Origin: Costus lasius | Taxonomy: Eukaryota > Streptophyta > Magnoliopsida > Zingiberales > Costaceae | Reading direction: 5' to 3' | Assembly (NCBI GenBank): GCA_027563935.2 | Contig: JANVAS020000231.1 | Span: forward strand, 17,936,001 to 18,000,000 | Length of the DNA stretch: 64,000 bases | In this document: positions 10,638 to 23,975 of the stretch, one piece after another | How the letters are laid out: each line of letters begins with the position of its first letter | Numbering within the stretch: the stretch's first letter is position 1 | The notes under the pieces: generated by a model | Told to the model about the DNA's origin: nothing | The model's input: the letters and a program-made list of their open reading frames with translations, nothing else | Database searches by the model: none | Translations under genes and position numbers: made by a program

Positions 10638-10730
10638 AAAGAATCTTTCTTAAGTCATGGATTGATTCTAAACATTGATACTGACCTTGCTGTTCTTGCA
10701 TTGTTGTAGATTACTGCAGCAACGAACACC

Positions 10731-13700
10731 ACGAATTTCAATGTGCGATCCCTACTGGAAAGGGAGAAGTTTGCTCGGCCAAACTTCTCTGACTGGTACG
10801 GACACCTTAAGATTGTTCTTAAGGCAGAGAGGAAACTGTATGTCCTCGAGACGGCTATACCGCCTCAACCCGCTGCGAACGCCGCAAGGGCGGTTCGGGA
10901 AGCCTATGAAAAGCATGTCAATGATAGCATTGATGTCGCTTGCCTGATGCTTGCGTCTATGACGCCAGAGCTGCAACGTCAGCATGAGGATCTATCTGCT
11001 ATACAGATTATAGCAAACCTCAAAATGTTGTATGCTGCACAGGCTAGGACTGAACGCTACAATTTGACTAAGCTTTTCTTTCAGAGCAAACTGGCTGAAG
11101 GGAGTCCAGTGGGAGCTCACGTACTCAAGATGATTGGGTACAAAGAGGCTCTAGAGAAACTGGGACATACCATCAATCAGGAGCTTGCTGTAGACATCAT
11201 TCTTCAGTCTCTCCCGGCCTCTTTCGATCCGTTCATTATTAATTTTAATATGAACAAGATCGACTGTACCCCGGCAGAGTTACTGAACATGCTCTTGACT
11301 ACAGAGTTGACTCTAAAGGGAAAGCCTTCAACCTCTGTCTTGATGGTTCCTTCCAGGAACAAGAAGAAGGGGAAGAAGGGCAAAGCCCCTGTCAAGAGTT
11401 ACAACAAGGCTCTGAAACAAAAGGTTAAGCGGTCGAAGGAATACAGATGTTTCCATTGTGGCCAGCTAGGTCACTGGAAAAAGGACTGTAAAGCGCTCCA
11501 AGGAGACATGAAGGGAAGCATCGCTTCTGGCTCAGGTATTTTTGTGACTGAGGTCATGTTTTCTTCTTCTATTTCATGGGTGTTGGACACTGCATGTGGA
11601 GTTCACATTTGTTCAAATGTACAGGAACTCAAGAGAAGAAGACAGGTGGGACAGCATGAGGTAGACCTACGCGTTGGAAACGGGGCACGGGTTGCTGCTG
11701 TTGCTGTAGGAGAATATCACATCTCATTACCATCTGGACTTGTATTAGAACTGAACAATTGTTACTTTGTACCAAGCATAACGAAAAATATTATCTCTAT
11801 TCCTGCTCTTGTCAGGAAAGGGTTTTCCTTTGAATGCAATATTTCAAAGTGTGTTATTTCTTTAGATAATATTGTTTATGCTACTGGATCAATTAACAAT
11901 GGATTATTCATGTTGGACATGGAATGTTCTATATAAAATATTGATAATAAGAAAGCCAAGTATGCTGATAATAGCACCTTGCTATGGCATAGTCGTTTAA
12001 GCCATATTAGCAAGAAACGCATTAAGCGGTTGCATGATCATGGACTGCTGGGATCATTCTCCTATGAGGAGCTTGATACATGCAAAGCTTGTTTAATGGG
12101 TAAAATGACGAAGGCTCCTTTTCCTAACAAAGGTCAAAGGGCTTCAGGTTTACTTGACCTCATTCACAGTGATGTGTGTGGGCCATTTAGTAAACATGCC
12201 AGAGGTGGCTATTCATACTTCATTACCTTTACTGATGATTTCAGTAGATACGGGTATGTCTATCTAATGAGACATAAGAGTGAATCTTTTGACAAGTTCA
12301 AAGAGTTCAAAAATGAAGTGCAAAATCAGCTAGGCCGAAATATCAAGGCACTTCGCTCAGATCGAGGTGGAGAATACCTAAGTCGAGAGTTTACTGACTA
12401 TCTGAAGCAGTGTGGGATTGTCTCACAGCTTACTCCGCCAGGAACACCGCAATGGAATGGTGTGTCCGAGAGGAGGAACAGAACCTTATTGGATATGGTT
12501 CGTTCAATGATGAGTCAGGCTACTCTACCTTACTCCTTTTGGGGATTTGCACTGGAAACAGCTGCAAAGGTACTAAACCGAGTGCCATCCAAGGCAGTTT
12601 CAAAGACTCCATATGAGTTATGGTATGGGAAACAGCCGAGCTTGACATTTATTAAGATCTGGGGTTGCGAGGCTTATGTTAAAAAGCTCGCCTCTGGGAA
12701 ACTAGAGAGTAGATCTGAGAAATGTATCTTTGTCGGTTACCCTAAGGAAACTAAGGGTTATTATTTATACGATCCCAAAGAGAACAAGGTATTTGTTGCT
12801 CGGACGACCATTTTTCTTGAGAAGGAATTTCTTCTGCAAGAGGCCAGTGGGAGAGAAATAAAGCTGGATGAGAATCCAGAGGAAGGACAAAGTAGTCAAG
12901 CACAGTTGAATGAGCATGAGCCAGTAGAACAGGTTATTGAACAACCTGAGGCTCAGATATCACGGGAACCGCGAAGATCGGGAAGGATCCGTCGACAGCC
13001 TGAGCGCTATGACGGAGTCTACATCATTGATCATGATGAACCCCTCACCTATGCGGATGCGGTCAGTGGACCGGAATCAGCGAGATGGCTTGAAGCTATG
13101 CGAGCCGAGATGGACTCCATGTCAGATAACCAAGTTTGGGATTTGGTTGATCCGCCTCCGGGAATAATCCCTATAGGCTGTAAATGGATCTTCAAGAAGA
13201 AGATTGACATGGATGGTAACGTGGTTACCTATAAAGGCAGGCTAGTTGCGAAAGGTTTCAAACAAATCTACGGGATAGATTATGATGAAACTTTCTCTCC
13301 TGTAGCCATGTTCAAGTCTATTCGGATCATTCTCGCAATAGCAGCATATTATGATTATGAGATCTGGCAGATGGATGTGAAGACCGCTTTCCTTAATGGA
13401 AATCTGGATCAGGTTGTGTATATGACACAACCTGAAGGTTTCACTAATCCATCAGATCGTCATAAAATATGCAAGTTAAAGAAGTCCATTTATGGACTTA
13501 AGCAAGCATCAAGAAGCTGGAACATTCGTTTTGATGAATCAATCTGTGAATTTGGTTTCATCAAGAATGAAGATGACCCGTGTGTACATAAGAGGTTTAG
13601 TGGGAGCGTAATTACATTCCTAGTCCTCTACGTCGATGATATCTTAATCATTGGAAATGATATTCCTGAACTACATGCGGTTAAGGCATGGTTAAGGAAA

Positions 13701-14612
13701 TGTTTCCAGATGAAAGATCTAGGAGAAGCAGCCTATGTATTAGGTGTGAAGATCTACAGAGATAGATCTAAGAGGCTTCTCGGGCTGTGCTAGAGTACTT
13801 ACATCGATAAAGTCCTGGAGAGATTCCATTTAGAGAATTCTAAAAGAGGATATCTTCCAGTCAGACAAGGTCTGAATCTTTCGAAGAGTCAATGTCCGCA
13901 AACACAGACTGAGAAAGATGAAATGGACAAAACGCCTTATGCTTCGGCTATTGGGTCCATTATGTATGCGATGTTGTGTACTCGCCCAGACGTCGCTTAC
14001 GGGTTAAGCGTGACCAATCGATTCCAAAGTAATCCAGGTCAGGCACACTGGATTCCAGTCAAGAACATTTTAAAATATCTGCAGAGGACCAAAGATATGT
14101 TCTTGGTGTATGGTGGTCAGGAAGGACTCAGTATTGAAGGATATACTGACTCTTCGTTCCAATCTGACCAGGATGATTTTCGATCGCAATCAGGCTATGT
14201 TTTTAGCTTGAATGGAGGTGTGGTGGTGTGGAAAAGTTTCAAACAATCTATTGTTGCTGATTCTACAATAGAAGCCGAGTATGTTGCAGCCTCAGAAGCA
14301 TCTAAGGAGGCAGTGTGGATTCGTAAGTTCATTCAGGAACTTGGTGTTGTTCCTTCGAGTGCAGATCCTTTGGTTATCTTCTGTGATAACACTAGAGCAA
14401 TCGCACAAGCAAAGGAACCACGGTCGCACCAGAAGTCCAAGCACATACAGAGACGGTTTCACTTGATCCGGGAGATCATTGATCGAGGCGAGATCAAAAT
14501 CTGCAAGGTTCATACAGATGACAATCTGGCTGACCCGCTTACAAAGCCTCTGGCGCAGCAGAAGCATGAGAAGCACTGTAATAATATGGGTTTGAGATAC
14601 CTCAACCATTAG
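10731..14612 (+). pseudogene. gag-pol: gag-pol polyprotein of B, start codon and two codons lost
   Basis: Same domain order as A: gag, CCHC knuckle, DTACG protease, integrase, RT, RNase H. The usual start ATG is ACG at 10731-10733, so normal initiation of Gag is lost. In-frame stops are TAA at 11934-11936 (CAA elsewhere) and TAG at 13791-13793 (CAG elsewhere). One serine codon is missing in the run before the protease, so the frame is 3 bp shorter than in A. The three integrase acidic positions, the YVDD box and the RNase H acidic residues are all present. The stops are C-to-T changes; the start-codon loss is T-to-C. Confidence 0.93.
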
Positions 14613-14621
14613 ATTAAGTGC

Positions 14622-14631
14622 AAGTGGGAGA
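14622..14631 (+). other. Polypurine tract of B
   Basis: AAGTGGGAGA one base before the LTR start at 14633. Confidence 0.92.
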
Positions 14632-14632
14632 T

Positions 14633-14927
14633 TGTTGGGGTATGCCCTTAAGGCTAATGTTTGAGGCCTTGGGATTATATCAGTATCATGTATAAACTTC
14701 ATGTTTATAAAAGCAATGGTTGTTATTCATGTTGTTGCATTATCTGCTGTCATATGTATACTTCTGAATAATGTCTCAATGCTGTTCAGCTTGGCTGACA
14801 TGCAGTTAAGTCCTTAGTCGAGATATCTTGGTGAACATGAGACAGCCTTGATATGATTGAGACTAATATGTGTTCTAATCTTATAGGATTCTTCGAGCAT
14901 GGAATAAGATGTAGACTCATAGGTACA
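14633..14927 (+). repeat. 3' LTR of B, first part
   Basis: First 295 bp of a copia LTR, starting TGTTGGGGTATGCCC. It stops at GTACA (14923-14927), where the reverse-strand C/D unit begins. GTACA is the expected left target duplication of that insertion; the right copy is gone with the deleted sequence at 24510. Confidence 0.9.
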
Positions 14928-16602
14928 TGATAGTCCCCTTCAAGGGGGAGCGCAAAGGGGATGAAACCCTAACGAAGGGGGCGCATGAAATTTTATAGGG
15001 TTTCATGTAGATCGTTTGCATGAATACATATATGATCAACTTTTAAGGATGAGAAGTATTTCATACCGAAGCCATGTGTTGGATGGCGTCTTGGAAGAGA
15101 GAGAGCAAAAGAGATCTCCTCCAAAGAAGACACACACCAAATGATGAAGGCTTCCTTCTTGCGCACCTCTTGTGCTAGCAAAAGTGCCAAGATGTTCTTG
15201 TTCGAATGGTAGGGATGATGAGATGATGCTTGGCCGAGAGTTCTCCCCTTGTCGTCAACACCTTCACCACACGAAAATCGCAAGCCACGTCAAAGACAAG
15301 AGAGCAAAAACATTTAGGCGATATCAAGAGTGGCGTTACATGACTTCCTAAAATGGAAAGTCATGAAGCCATTCGCCAACGCCAAAACGCTTTCCTTCAT
15401 GAACCATGCGTTCACATAGTGAACCGGTTCATTCTTTGGTTCAATTCGATTTGGTTCAAAGACCAAAATCAAACCAAGCCAAGCCAAGACATGGTCTAGA
15501 CCTTCTATGAACCAAATGGCTCATGATCTAACCGTTCATCTCCTGATGCTCTTGATCTCACCGATCTAGCATCCATTCTCTCGATCAAAGCTTACCGATC
15601 TCAAGCCCTAATCAATCAAACATGATCAGACCAGATCTCACTTATAATCAGAGATTAAATCCCTTCAAACTGAATCCAAACAATTCAGTCCACACGATCT
15701 GACTTAAAGAAGCCATATCATCAAATTGTGCGACCCTAAGGGTTTCCTTTAAATGTCGGTAACGATAACTTGCGTTATCACGATCAGTGAGGGGTATCTA
15801 GCAACACATCACTGTCTCCCGATATAAAGGAAAGAGTCTTCCAAGCCTACTCCCAAACCATAGCACAAGGGTGAATGCACTTCACTAGGCATACATATAT
15901 CCTTTGCCACTGGATGTTCTTATTGGACAAGCGTGTCAAGCCTGTGACTCCAATATGATGAGCATGATTAGATCAGATGAACATAGTCATCTGGGTATGG
16001 CCATACACTTTCTCAATCATCTCATATAGGGGGGGCCCCTTTTAGAACATCACACTCCTTAAACAAGGAGACGGCAATCCTTTATCTATCACTAGTGCCC
16101 TAACCTGACTCATGATCATTATCTAAGATAGTCTATGATCATTATGTTTCAAATGATATTGAACTACCTCAAAACAATGACAATCATCATTTAGAAACAC
16201 AAGTGATCTCAAGTCAGAGGACATGTGCCACTTGTAGCATACAAGGAATATTCACATCGTGACAAGCAATTGAATATCCTAATAGGGTCTGTCCAGTACA
16301 TCTAATGTACCCATGAGTCTACATCTTATTCCATGCTCGAAGCATCCTATAAGATCAGAACACATATTAGTCTCAATCATATCAAGGCTGTCTCATGTTC
16401 ACCAAGATATCTCGACTAAGGACTTTATAGCATGTCAGCCTAGCTGAACAGCTTTGAGACATTATTAAGTAGTACACTTATTACAGCAGACAAGGTAACA
16501 ACCTGAATAATAACCATGCCTTTATAAACAGAAGAGTTTACTACATGATACTGATACAATCCCAAAGGCCTCAAACATTAGCCTTAAGGGCATACCCCAA
16601 CA
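14928..16602 (-). repeat. 3' LTR of C (reverse strand)
   Basis: 1,675 bp. The plus strand starts TGATAGTCCCC and ends CCCCAACA, the reverse of TG...CA. The terminal hairpin CCCCTTCAAGGGG lies at the left end. About eight differences from 22281-23955 by eye. Confidence 0.96.
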
Positions 16603-16603
16603 A

Positions 16604-16613
16604 TCTCCCACTT
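16604..16613 (-). other. Polypurine tract of C
   Basis: Reverse complement of AAGTGGGAGA beside the LTR edge at 16602. Confidence 0.92.
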
Positions 16614-16622
16614 GCACTTAAT

Positions 16623-19600
16623 CTAATGGTTGAGAAATCTCAAACCCATATTATTACAGTGCTTCTCATGCTTCTGCTGCGCCAGAGGCTTGGTAAGCGG
16701 GTCAGCCAGATTGTCATCTGTATGAACCTTGCAAATTTTGATCTCGCCTCGATCAATGATCTCCCGGATCAAGTGAAACCGTCTCTGTATGTGCTTGGAC
16801 TTCTGGTGCGACCGTGGTTCCTTTGCTTGTGCGATTGCTCTAGTGTTATCACAGAATATAACCAAAGGATCGACACTTGAAGGAACAACACCAAGTTCTC
16901 TCATGAACTTACGAATCCACACTGCCTCCTTGGATGCTTCCGAGGCTGCAACATACTCGGCTTCTGTTGTGGAATCAGCAACAGTTGACTGTTTGAAACT
17001 CTTACACACCACTGCTCCACCATTCAAGCTAAAAACATAGCCTGATTGCGATCGGAAATCATCCTGGTCCGACTGGAACGAAGCGTCAGTATATCCTTCT
17101 ATACTGAGTTCTTCCTGACCACCATATATCAAGAACATATCTTTGGTCCTCCGCAGATATTTTAAAATGTTCTTGACCGCAATCCAGTGTGCCTGACCTG
17201 GATTACTTTGGAATCGACTGGTCACGCTTAACCCGTAAGCGACGTCTGGGCGAGTACACAACATCGCATACATAATGGACCCAATAGCCGAAGCATAAGG
17301 CGTATTGTCCATTTCATCTTTCTCAGTCTGTGTTTGTGGACACTGACTCCTCGAAAGATTCAGACCATGTCTGACTGGAAGATATCCTCTTTTAGAATTC
17401 TCTAAATGGAATCTCTCTAGGACTTTATCGATGTAAGTACTCTGGCACAGCCCGAGAAGCCTCTTAGATCTATCCCTGTAGATCTTCACACCTAATACAT
17501 AGGCTGCTTCTCCTAGATCTTTCATCTGAAAACATTTCCTTAGCCATGCTTTAATAGCATGCATTTCAGGAATATCGTTTCCAATGATTAAGATATCATC
17601 GATGTAGAGGACTAGGAAAGTAATCACGCTCCCACTAAACCTCTTATATACACACGGGTCATCCTCGTTCTTGATGAAACCAAACTCAGAGATTGATTCA
17701 TCAAAACGAATATTCCAGCTTCTAGATGCTTGCTTAAGTCCATAAATGGACTTCTTTAACTTGCATATTTTATGACGATCTGATGGATTAGTGAAACCTT
17801 CAGGTTGTGTCATATACACATCCTCATCCAGATTTCCATTAAGGAAAGCTGTTTTCACATCCATCTGCCAGATCTCATAATCGTAATATGCTGCTATCGC
17901 GAAAAGAATCCGAATAGACTTAAACATGGCTACAGGAGAGAAAGTTTCATCATAATCTATCCCGTATATTTGTTTGAAACCTTTCGCAACTAGCCTGCCT
18001 TTATAGGTAACAATGTTACCATCCATGTCAATCTTCTTCTTGAAGATCCATTTACAGCCTATAGGGATTACTCCCGGAGGCGGATCAACCAAATCCCAGA
18101 CTTGGTTATCTGACATGGAGTCCATCTCGGCTCGCATAGCTTCAAGCCATCTAGCTGACTCCGGTCCACTGACCGCATCCGCATAAGTGAGGGGTTCATC
18201 ATAATCAATGATGTAGACTCCGTCATAGCGCTCAGGCTGTCGACGGATCCTTCCCGATCTACGCGGTTCCCGTGATATTTGAGCCTCAGGTTGTTCAATA
18301 ACCTGTTCTACCGGCTCAGGCACATCCAACTGTGCTTGACTACTTTGTCCATTCTCTGGATTCTCATCCAGCTTTATTTCTCTCCCACTGGCTTCTTGCA
18401 GAAGAAACTCCTTCTCAAGAAATATTGCCGTCCGAGCAACAAATACTTTGTTCTCTTTGGGATCGTAGAAATAATAACCCTTAGTTTCCTTAGGGTAACC
18501 GACAAAGATGCATTTCTCAGATCTGCTCTCCAGTTTCCCAGAGGCGAGCTTTTTGACATAAGCCTCGCAACCCCAGATCCTGATAAATGTCAAGCTCGGC
18601 TGTTTCCCATACCATAACTCGTATGGAGTCTTAGAAACTGCCTTGGATGGCACTCGGTTTAGTACCTTTGCAGCTGTTTCCAGTGCAAATCCCCAAAAGG
18701 AGTAAGGTAGAGTAGCCTGACTCATCATAGAACGAACCATATCAAGTAACGTTCTATTTCTCCTCTCGGACACACCATTCCATTGCGGTGTTCCTGGTGG
18801 AGTGAGCTGTGAGATAATCCCACACTCCTTTAGATAGTCAGTAAACGCATGACTCAGGTATTCTCCACCTCGATCAGAACGAAGTGCCTTGATATTTCAG
18901 CCTAGCTGATTTTGTACTTCATTTTTGAACTCCTTGAACTTGTCAAAAGATTCACTTTTATGTCTCATTAAATAGACATACCCATACCTACTGAAATCAT
19001 CAGTAAAGGTAATGAAGTACTGATAGCCACCTCTGGCATGTTTACTAAACGGCCCACACACATCACTGTGTATAAGGTCAAGTAAACCTGAAGCCCTTTG
19101 ACCTTTGTTAGGAAAAGGGGACTTCGTCATTTTACCCATTAAACAAGCTTTGCATGTATCAATCTCCTCATAGGAGAATGATCCCAGTAGTCCATGATCA
19201 TGCAACCGCTTAATGCGCTTCTTGTTAACATGGCCTAAACGACTATGCCATAGCAAGGTGCTGTCATCAGCATACTTGGCTTTCTTATTATCAATGTTTT
19301 GTATAGAATATTCCATGTCCAACATGAATAACCCATTGTTGATTGAACCAGTTGCATAAATAATATTATCATAAGATAAAACACACTTTGAAATATTGCA
19401 TTCAAAGGAAAATCCCTTCCTGACAAGAGCAGGAATGGAGATAATATTTTTAGTGATACTGGGAACAAAGTAACAATTGTTTAATTCTAATACAATGCCA
19501 GATGGTAATGAGATGAAATAGTCTCCTACAGCAACAGCAGCAACCCGTGCCCCGTTTCCAACGCGTAGGTCCACCTCATGCTGTCCCACCTGTCTTCTTC

Positions 19601-20507
19601 TCTTGAGTTCCTGTACATTTGAACAAATGTGAACTCCACATGTAGTGTCCAACACCCATGAAACAGAAGAAGATGATATCATGACCTCAGTCACAAATAT
19701 ACCTGAGCCAGAAGCAATGCTTCCCCTCTTGTCTCCTTGGAGCGCTTTACAGTCCTTTTTCCAGTGACCCAGCTGGCCACAGTGGAAACACCTGTTGTCC
19801 TTCGACCGCTTCACCTTTTGTTTCAGCGCCTTACTGTAGTTCTTGACAGGGGCTTTGCCCTTCTTCCCCTTCTTCTTGTTCCTTGAAGGAACCATTAAGA
19901 CAGAGGTTGAAGGCTTTCCCTTCAGAGTTTCCTCAGTAGTCAAGAGCATATTCAGCAGCTCTGCCGGAGTACAATCGATTTTGTTCATATTAAAGTTAAT
20001 AATGAATGCATCGAAAGAAGGCAGGAGAGACTGCAGAATAATATCTACAGCAAGCTCCTGGTTGATGGTATGCCCCAGTTTCTCCAGAGCCTCCTTGTGC
20101 CCAATCATCTTGAGCACGTGAGCTCCCACTGGGCTCCCTTCAGCCAGTTTGCTCTGAAAGAAAAGCTTTGTCAGATTATAGCGTTCTGTCCTCGCCTGTG
20201 CAGCATACAGCATCTTGAGGTTCGCTATAATCTCTATAGCCGACATATCCTCATGCTGACGCTGCAGCGGTGGCGTCATAGACGCTAGCATCAGGCAAGC
20301 GACATCAATGCTATCATTGACATGCTTTTCATAGGCATCACGAACCGCCCTTGCGGCGTTCGCAGCGGGTTGAGGTGGCACAGCCGTCTCGAGGACATAC
20401 AGTTTCCTCTCTGCCTTAAGAACGATCTTAAGGTGTCCGAACCAGTCTGAGAAGTTTGGCCCAGCAAACTTCTCCCTTTCCAGTAGGGATCGCACATTGA
20501 AGCTCAT
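16623..20507 (-). pseudogene. gag-pol: gag-pol polyprotein of C, single nonsense codon
   Basis: Full 3,885-bp frame on the minus strand with ATG at 20507-20505 and stop at 16623. The only break I see is TGA at 18899-18897 in the integrase, where other copies have CGA: a CpG C-to-T change. All catalytic positions are present: integrase acidic triad, RT box (YIDD, a conservative variant), RNase H acids and CCHC knuckle. The protease motif is DTTCG instead of DTACG. Splits into an N-terminal part (gag, protease, start of integrase) and a C-terminal part (rest of integrase, RT, RNase H). Confidence 0.95.
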
Positions 20508-22266
20508 GGTGTTCGTTGCTGCAGGAATCTACAACAATGCAAGAACAGCAAGGTCAGTATCAATGTTAAGAATCAATCAGGACTTAAGAATGATTCTTTT
20601 TCTCACTATTTTATCTGGCTGAAAAATCCAGCAAAACAGCCCGAAAGAGTAGAACTCTTTTAGTGAGATGGGATCCAGATTTCATACTTGGTCTCCGCGT
20701 CCCGCTCAGGCGAGATAAGATGCACAGAGATGACAAGCACTAATTTCTGGTAGGCTGTCCCAGCCAATCGCCAACCCGTGCGATTCCCCTTCACCTGGGC
20801 AATCCAGCAGACTGTGCCAACTGAGTTGGTACAACACAGTCTCTGATCCCTCAGATGGCTGCCTCCATGCGCTACCATATACGCCACATATGTAGCCTAC
20901 ATGGTCAAGCTGACCCGACCTACTCCCTGGACCACCACGTGCTATGCTGAGCAACGAGAAGCGATAAATCCCTTCTCTATAACACGCAGGTGTAATCCAG
21001 CACCGTCTGAAGATAGATAGACGTGCCCACTGAGTGGGTACAACACGGCTCCAACGATAGTCAGAACAGTGAGGTTTCGCATCAGAAGGCTTACGAGCTT
21101 GATATTTTAGCGTTTGGATTTTAACGGTCTTTTATCTTCTTCACTATCATGCAATTCCTATGGTGATAGCAGAAGATAAATAAATCATGCTGTTCTACTT
21201 ATTTAAACAATAAAAGAAAGCATGCATCTTATGTGGTAAAAGCCCATAGCCTAAGTAAGACCTTAATTTATCTTAAGTCTTCACTTGCTTTTCTTTATGG
21301 GTTTTTAGCTGCTCATCTGGCCCAACCCAGGGCCTCAGCGCTCAATGCAGCTCAGGTGCGCCCACCAGCTGTATGCGCCTCTGCGATGTGTGCTTTTGTG
21401 CTCTTGTCTAATCAAAATACATTTTGATCTATCTAGACAAGCTTGACTCGCAGGTCAAATATACAATAAATTAATGAACAATGTGATTCACAGATCACAA
21501 TAAAATTAATTTACAAGTTAAATCCAGGCTCGCAGGCCCCAGCACAGCACACATTTAACATGGGCAGCCCACATAAGAATAAACAAACAAGCATAGGCAT
21601 CAAACAACATGTGATCCAATTAAAAGAAAATAAATTTTGAAAACCCCATTGGCATCAATTTTAATTTTCTTATGAGTCCTACAACCTTACAATGGTCCAT
21701 TGATAGGGATCCACTCATCCATCTAGTCAGATCCTCTGCCCCTTGCATGCACCAAGTCCTAACTGACTCGAGTTGACCTAATGGTCAACCATGCATGCGC
21801 CAAGGGCTGAACAACCCTCATGAGTTCTGGCAAGCGGGTGTGACCCCGGGCCTAACTCATGTGTGTTCAATGGTCGTCTCAACCAGACCTCGCTACACGC
21901 CCTTGATGCAGTCAACCTATAGCCACCTCTTGCTTGCGCACAGGTGCTATCTGGTCAACCCATCTAGGCTGTCAGATGGTCTGATCAGACTTGGATCTAT
22001 TCTAGATGATGCTTTCAACCCCATCAACCCATCTAAGGGATTATAGTAGGCGCATTAGATCTAATGGGCGCACAAGGTAAGTTTTTCCTTTTGAAAACAT
22101 TAACAAGCGCTAACCAAAAACATTATACATGCGCAAATCAAGATAAACATACATCTAAGAGCTTAAACTAGCATGTAGTTTATTTCGGCATGTACATAGA
22201 TCTATACTTTGCAAGCGCAAACAAGGATCACTCAAAGCAACCATATGATTCATGCATAAACCATAA
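20508..22266 (-). other. Untranslated leader of C
   Basis: Reverse-strand leader matching that of A, including absence of the tRNA-like segment. It has the CATGAGTT/AACTCATG-type inverted repeat (about 21820-21862), the hairpin cluster 20601-21047, and the acceptor-like motif just upstream of gag (about 20525-20557). No gene is supported. Confidence 0.85.
20601..21047 (-). promoter_or_regulatory. Structured RNA region in leader of C
   Basis: Three-way junction 20601-20668 (arm type GGCTG/CAGCC) and twin bulged hairpins at 20809-20842 and 21022-21047, read on the minus strand. Confidence 0.7.
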
Positions 22267-22278
22267 GCTCTGATACCA
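22267..22278 (-). other. Primer-binding site of C
   Basis: GCTCTGATACCA on the plus strand, the reverse of TGGTATCAGAGC, two bases from the LTR at 22281. Confidence 0.95.
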
Positions 22279-22280
22279 TT

Positions 22281-23955
22281 TGATAGTCCCCTTCAAGGGG
22301 GAGCGCAAAGGGGATGAAACCCTAACGAAGGGGGCGCATGAAATTTTATAGGGTTTCATGTAGATCGTTTGCATGAATACATATATGATCAACTTTTAAG
22401 GATGAGAAGTATTTCATACCGAAGCCATGTGTTGGATGGCGTCTTGGAAGAGAGAGAGCAAAAGAGATCTCCTCCAAAGAAGACACACACCAAATGATGA
22501 AGGCTTCCTTCTTGCGCACCTCTTGTGCTAGCAAAAGTGCCAAGATGTTCTTGTTCGAATGGTAGGGATGATGAGATGATGCTTGGCAAAGAGTTCTCCC
22601 CTTGTCGTCAACACCTTCACCACACGAAAATCGCAAGCCACGTCAAAGACAAGAGAGCAAAAACATTTAGGCGATATCAAGAGTGGCGTTACATGACTTC
22701 CCAAAATGGAAAGTCATGAAGCCATTCGCCAACGCCAAAACGCTTTCCTTCATGAACCATGCGTTCACATAGTGAACCGGTTCATTCTTTGGTTCAATTC
22801 GATTTGGTTCAAAGACCAAAATCAAACCAAGCCAAGCCAAGACATGGTCTAGACCTTCTATGAACCAAATGGCTCATGATCTAACCGTTCATCTCCTGAT
22901 GCTCTTGATCTCACCGATCTAGCATCCATTCTCTCGATCAAAGCTTACCGATCTCAAGCCCTAATCAATCAAACATGATCAGACCAGATCTCACTTATAA
23001 TCAGAGATTAAATCCCTTCAAACTGAATCCAAACAATTCAGTCCACACGATCTGACTTAAAGAAGCCATATCATCAAATTGTGCGACCCTAAGGGTTTCC
23101 TTTAAATGTCGGTAACGATAACTTGCGTTATCACGATCAGTGAGGGGTATCTAGCAACACATCACTGTCTCCCGATATAAAGGAAAGAGTCTTCCAAGAC
23201 TACTCCCAAACCATAGCACAAGGGTGAATGCACTTCACTAGGCATACATATATCCTTTGCCACTGGATGTTCTTATTGGACAAGCGTGTCAAGCCTGTGA
23301 CACCAATATGATGAGCATGATTAGATCAGATGAACATAGTCATCTGGGTATGGCCATACACTTTCTCAATCATCTCATATAGGGGGGGCCCCTTTTAGAA
23401 CATCACACTCCTTAAACAAGGAGACGGCAATCCTTTATCTATCACTAGTGCCCTAACCTGACTCATGATCATTATCCAAGATAGTCTATGATCATTATGT
23501 TTCAAATGATATTGAACGACCTCAAAACAATGAAAATCATCATTTAGAAACACAAGTGATCTCAAGTCAGAGGACATGTGCCACTTGTAGCATACAAGGA
23601 ATATTCACATCGTGACAAGCAATTGAATATCCTAATAGGGTCTGTCCAGTACATCTAATGTACCCATGAGTCTACATCTTATTCCATGCTCGAAGCATCC
23701 TATAAGATCAGAACACATATTAGTCTCAATCATATCAAGGCTGTCTCATGTTCACCAAGATATCTCGACTAAGGACTTTATAGCATGTCAGCCTAGCTGA
23801 ACAGCTTTGAGACATTATTCAGTAGTACACTTATTACAGCAGACAAGGTAACAACCTGAATAATAACCATGCCTTTATAAACAGAAGAGTTTACTACATG
23901 ATACTGATACAATCCCAAAGGCCTCAAACATTAGCCTTAAGGGCATACCCCAACA
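22281..23955 (-). repeat. Shared LTR: 5' LTR of C and 3' LTR of D
   Basis: 1,675 bp, flanked on its right (upstream on the minus strand) by a PPT and pol end, and on its left by a PBS. It therefore joins two internal regions. Confidence 0.93.
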
Positions 23956-23956
23956 A

Positions 23957-23966
23957 TCTCCCACTT
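23957..23966 (-). other. Polypurine tract of D
   Basis: Reverse complement of AAGTGGGAGA next to the LTR edge at 23955. Confidence 0.92.
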
Positions 23967-23975
23967 GCACTTAAT

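Larger units (their letters stand above)
9658..10730 (+). other. Element B leader, 3' portion
   Basis: Continues the leader broken at 513. It holds the tRNA-like segment (9811-9876), the hairpin cluster (10199-10637), and the TACTGAC plus pyrimidine-AG acceptor-like motif just before gag. No gene is supported. Confidence 0.88.

Noticed and set aside
10731..10745. GTG at 10743 as the real start of B's polyprotein
   Set aside because: Sister copies start 12 bases upstream at ATG; in B that codon is ACG, so this is a lost start, not an alternative one.
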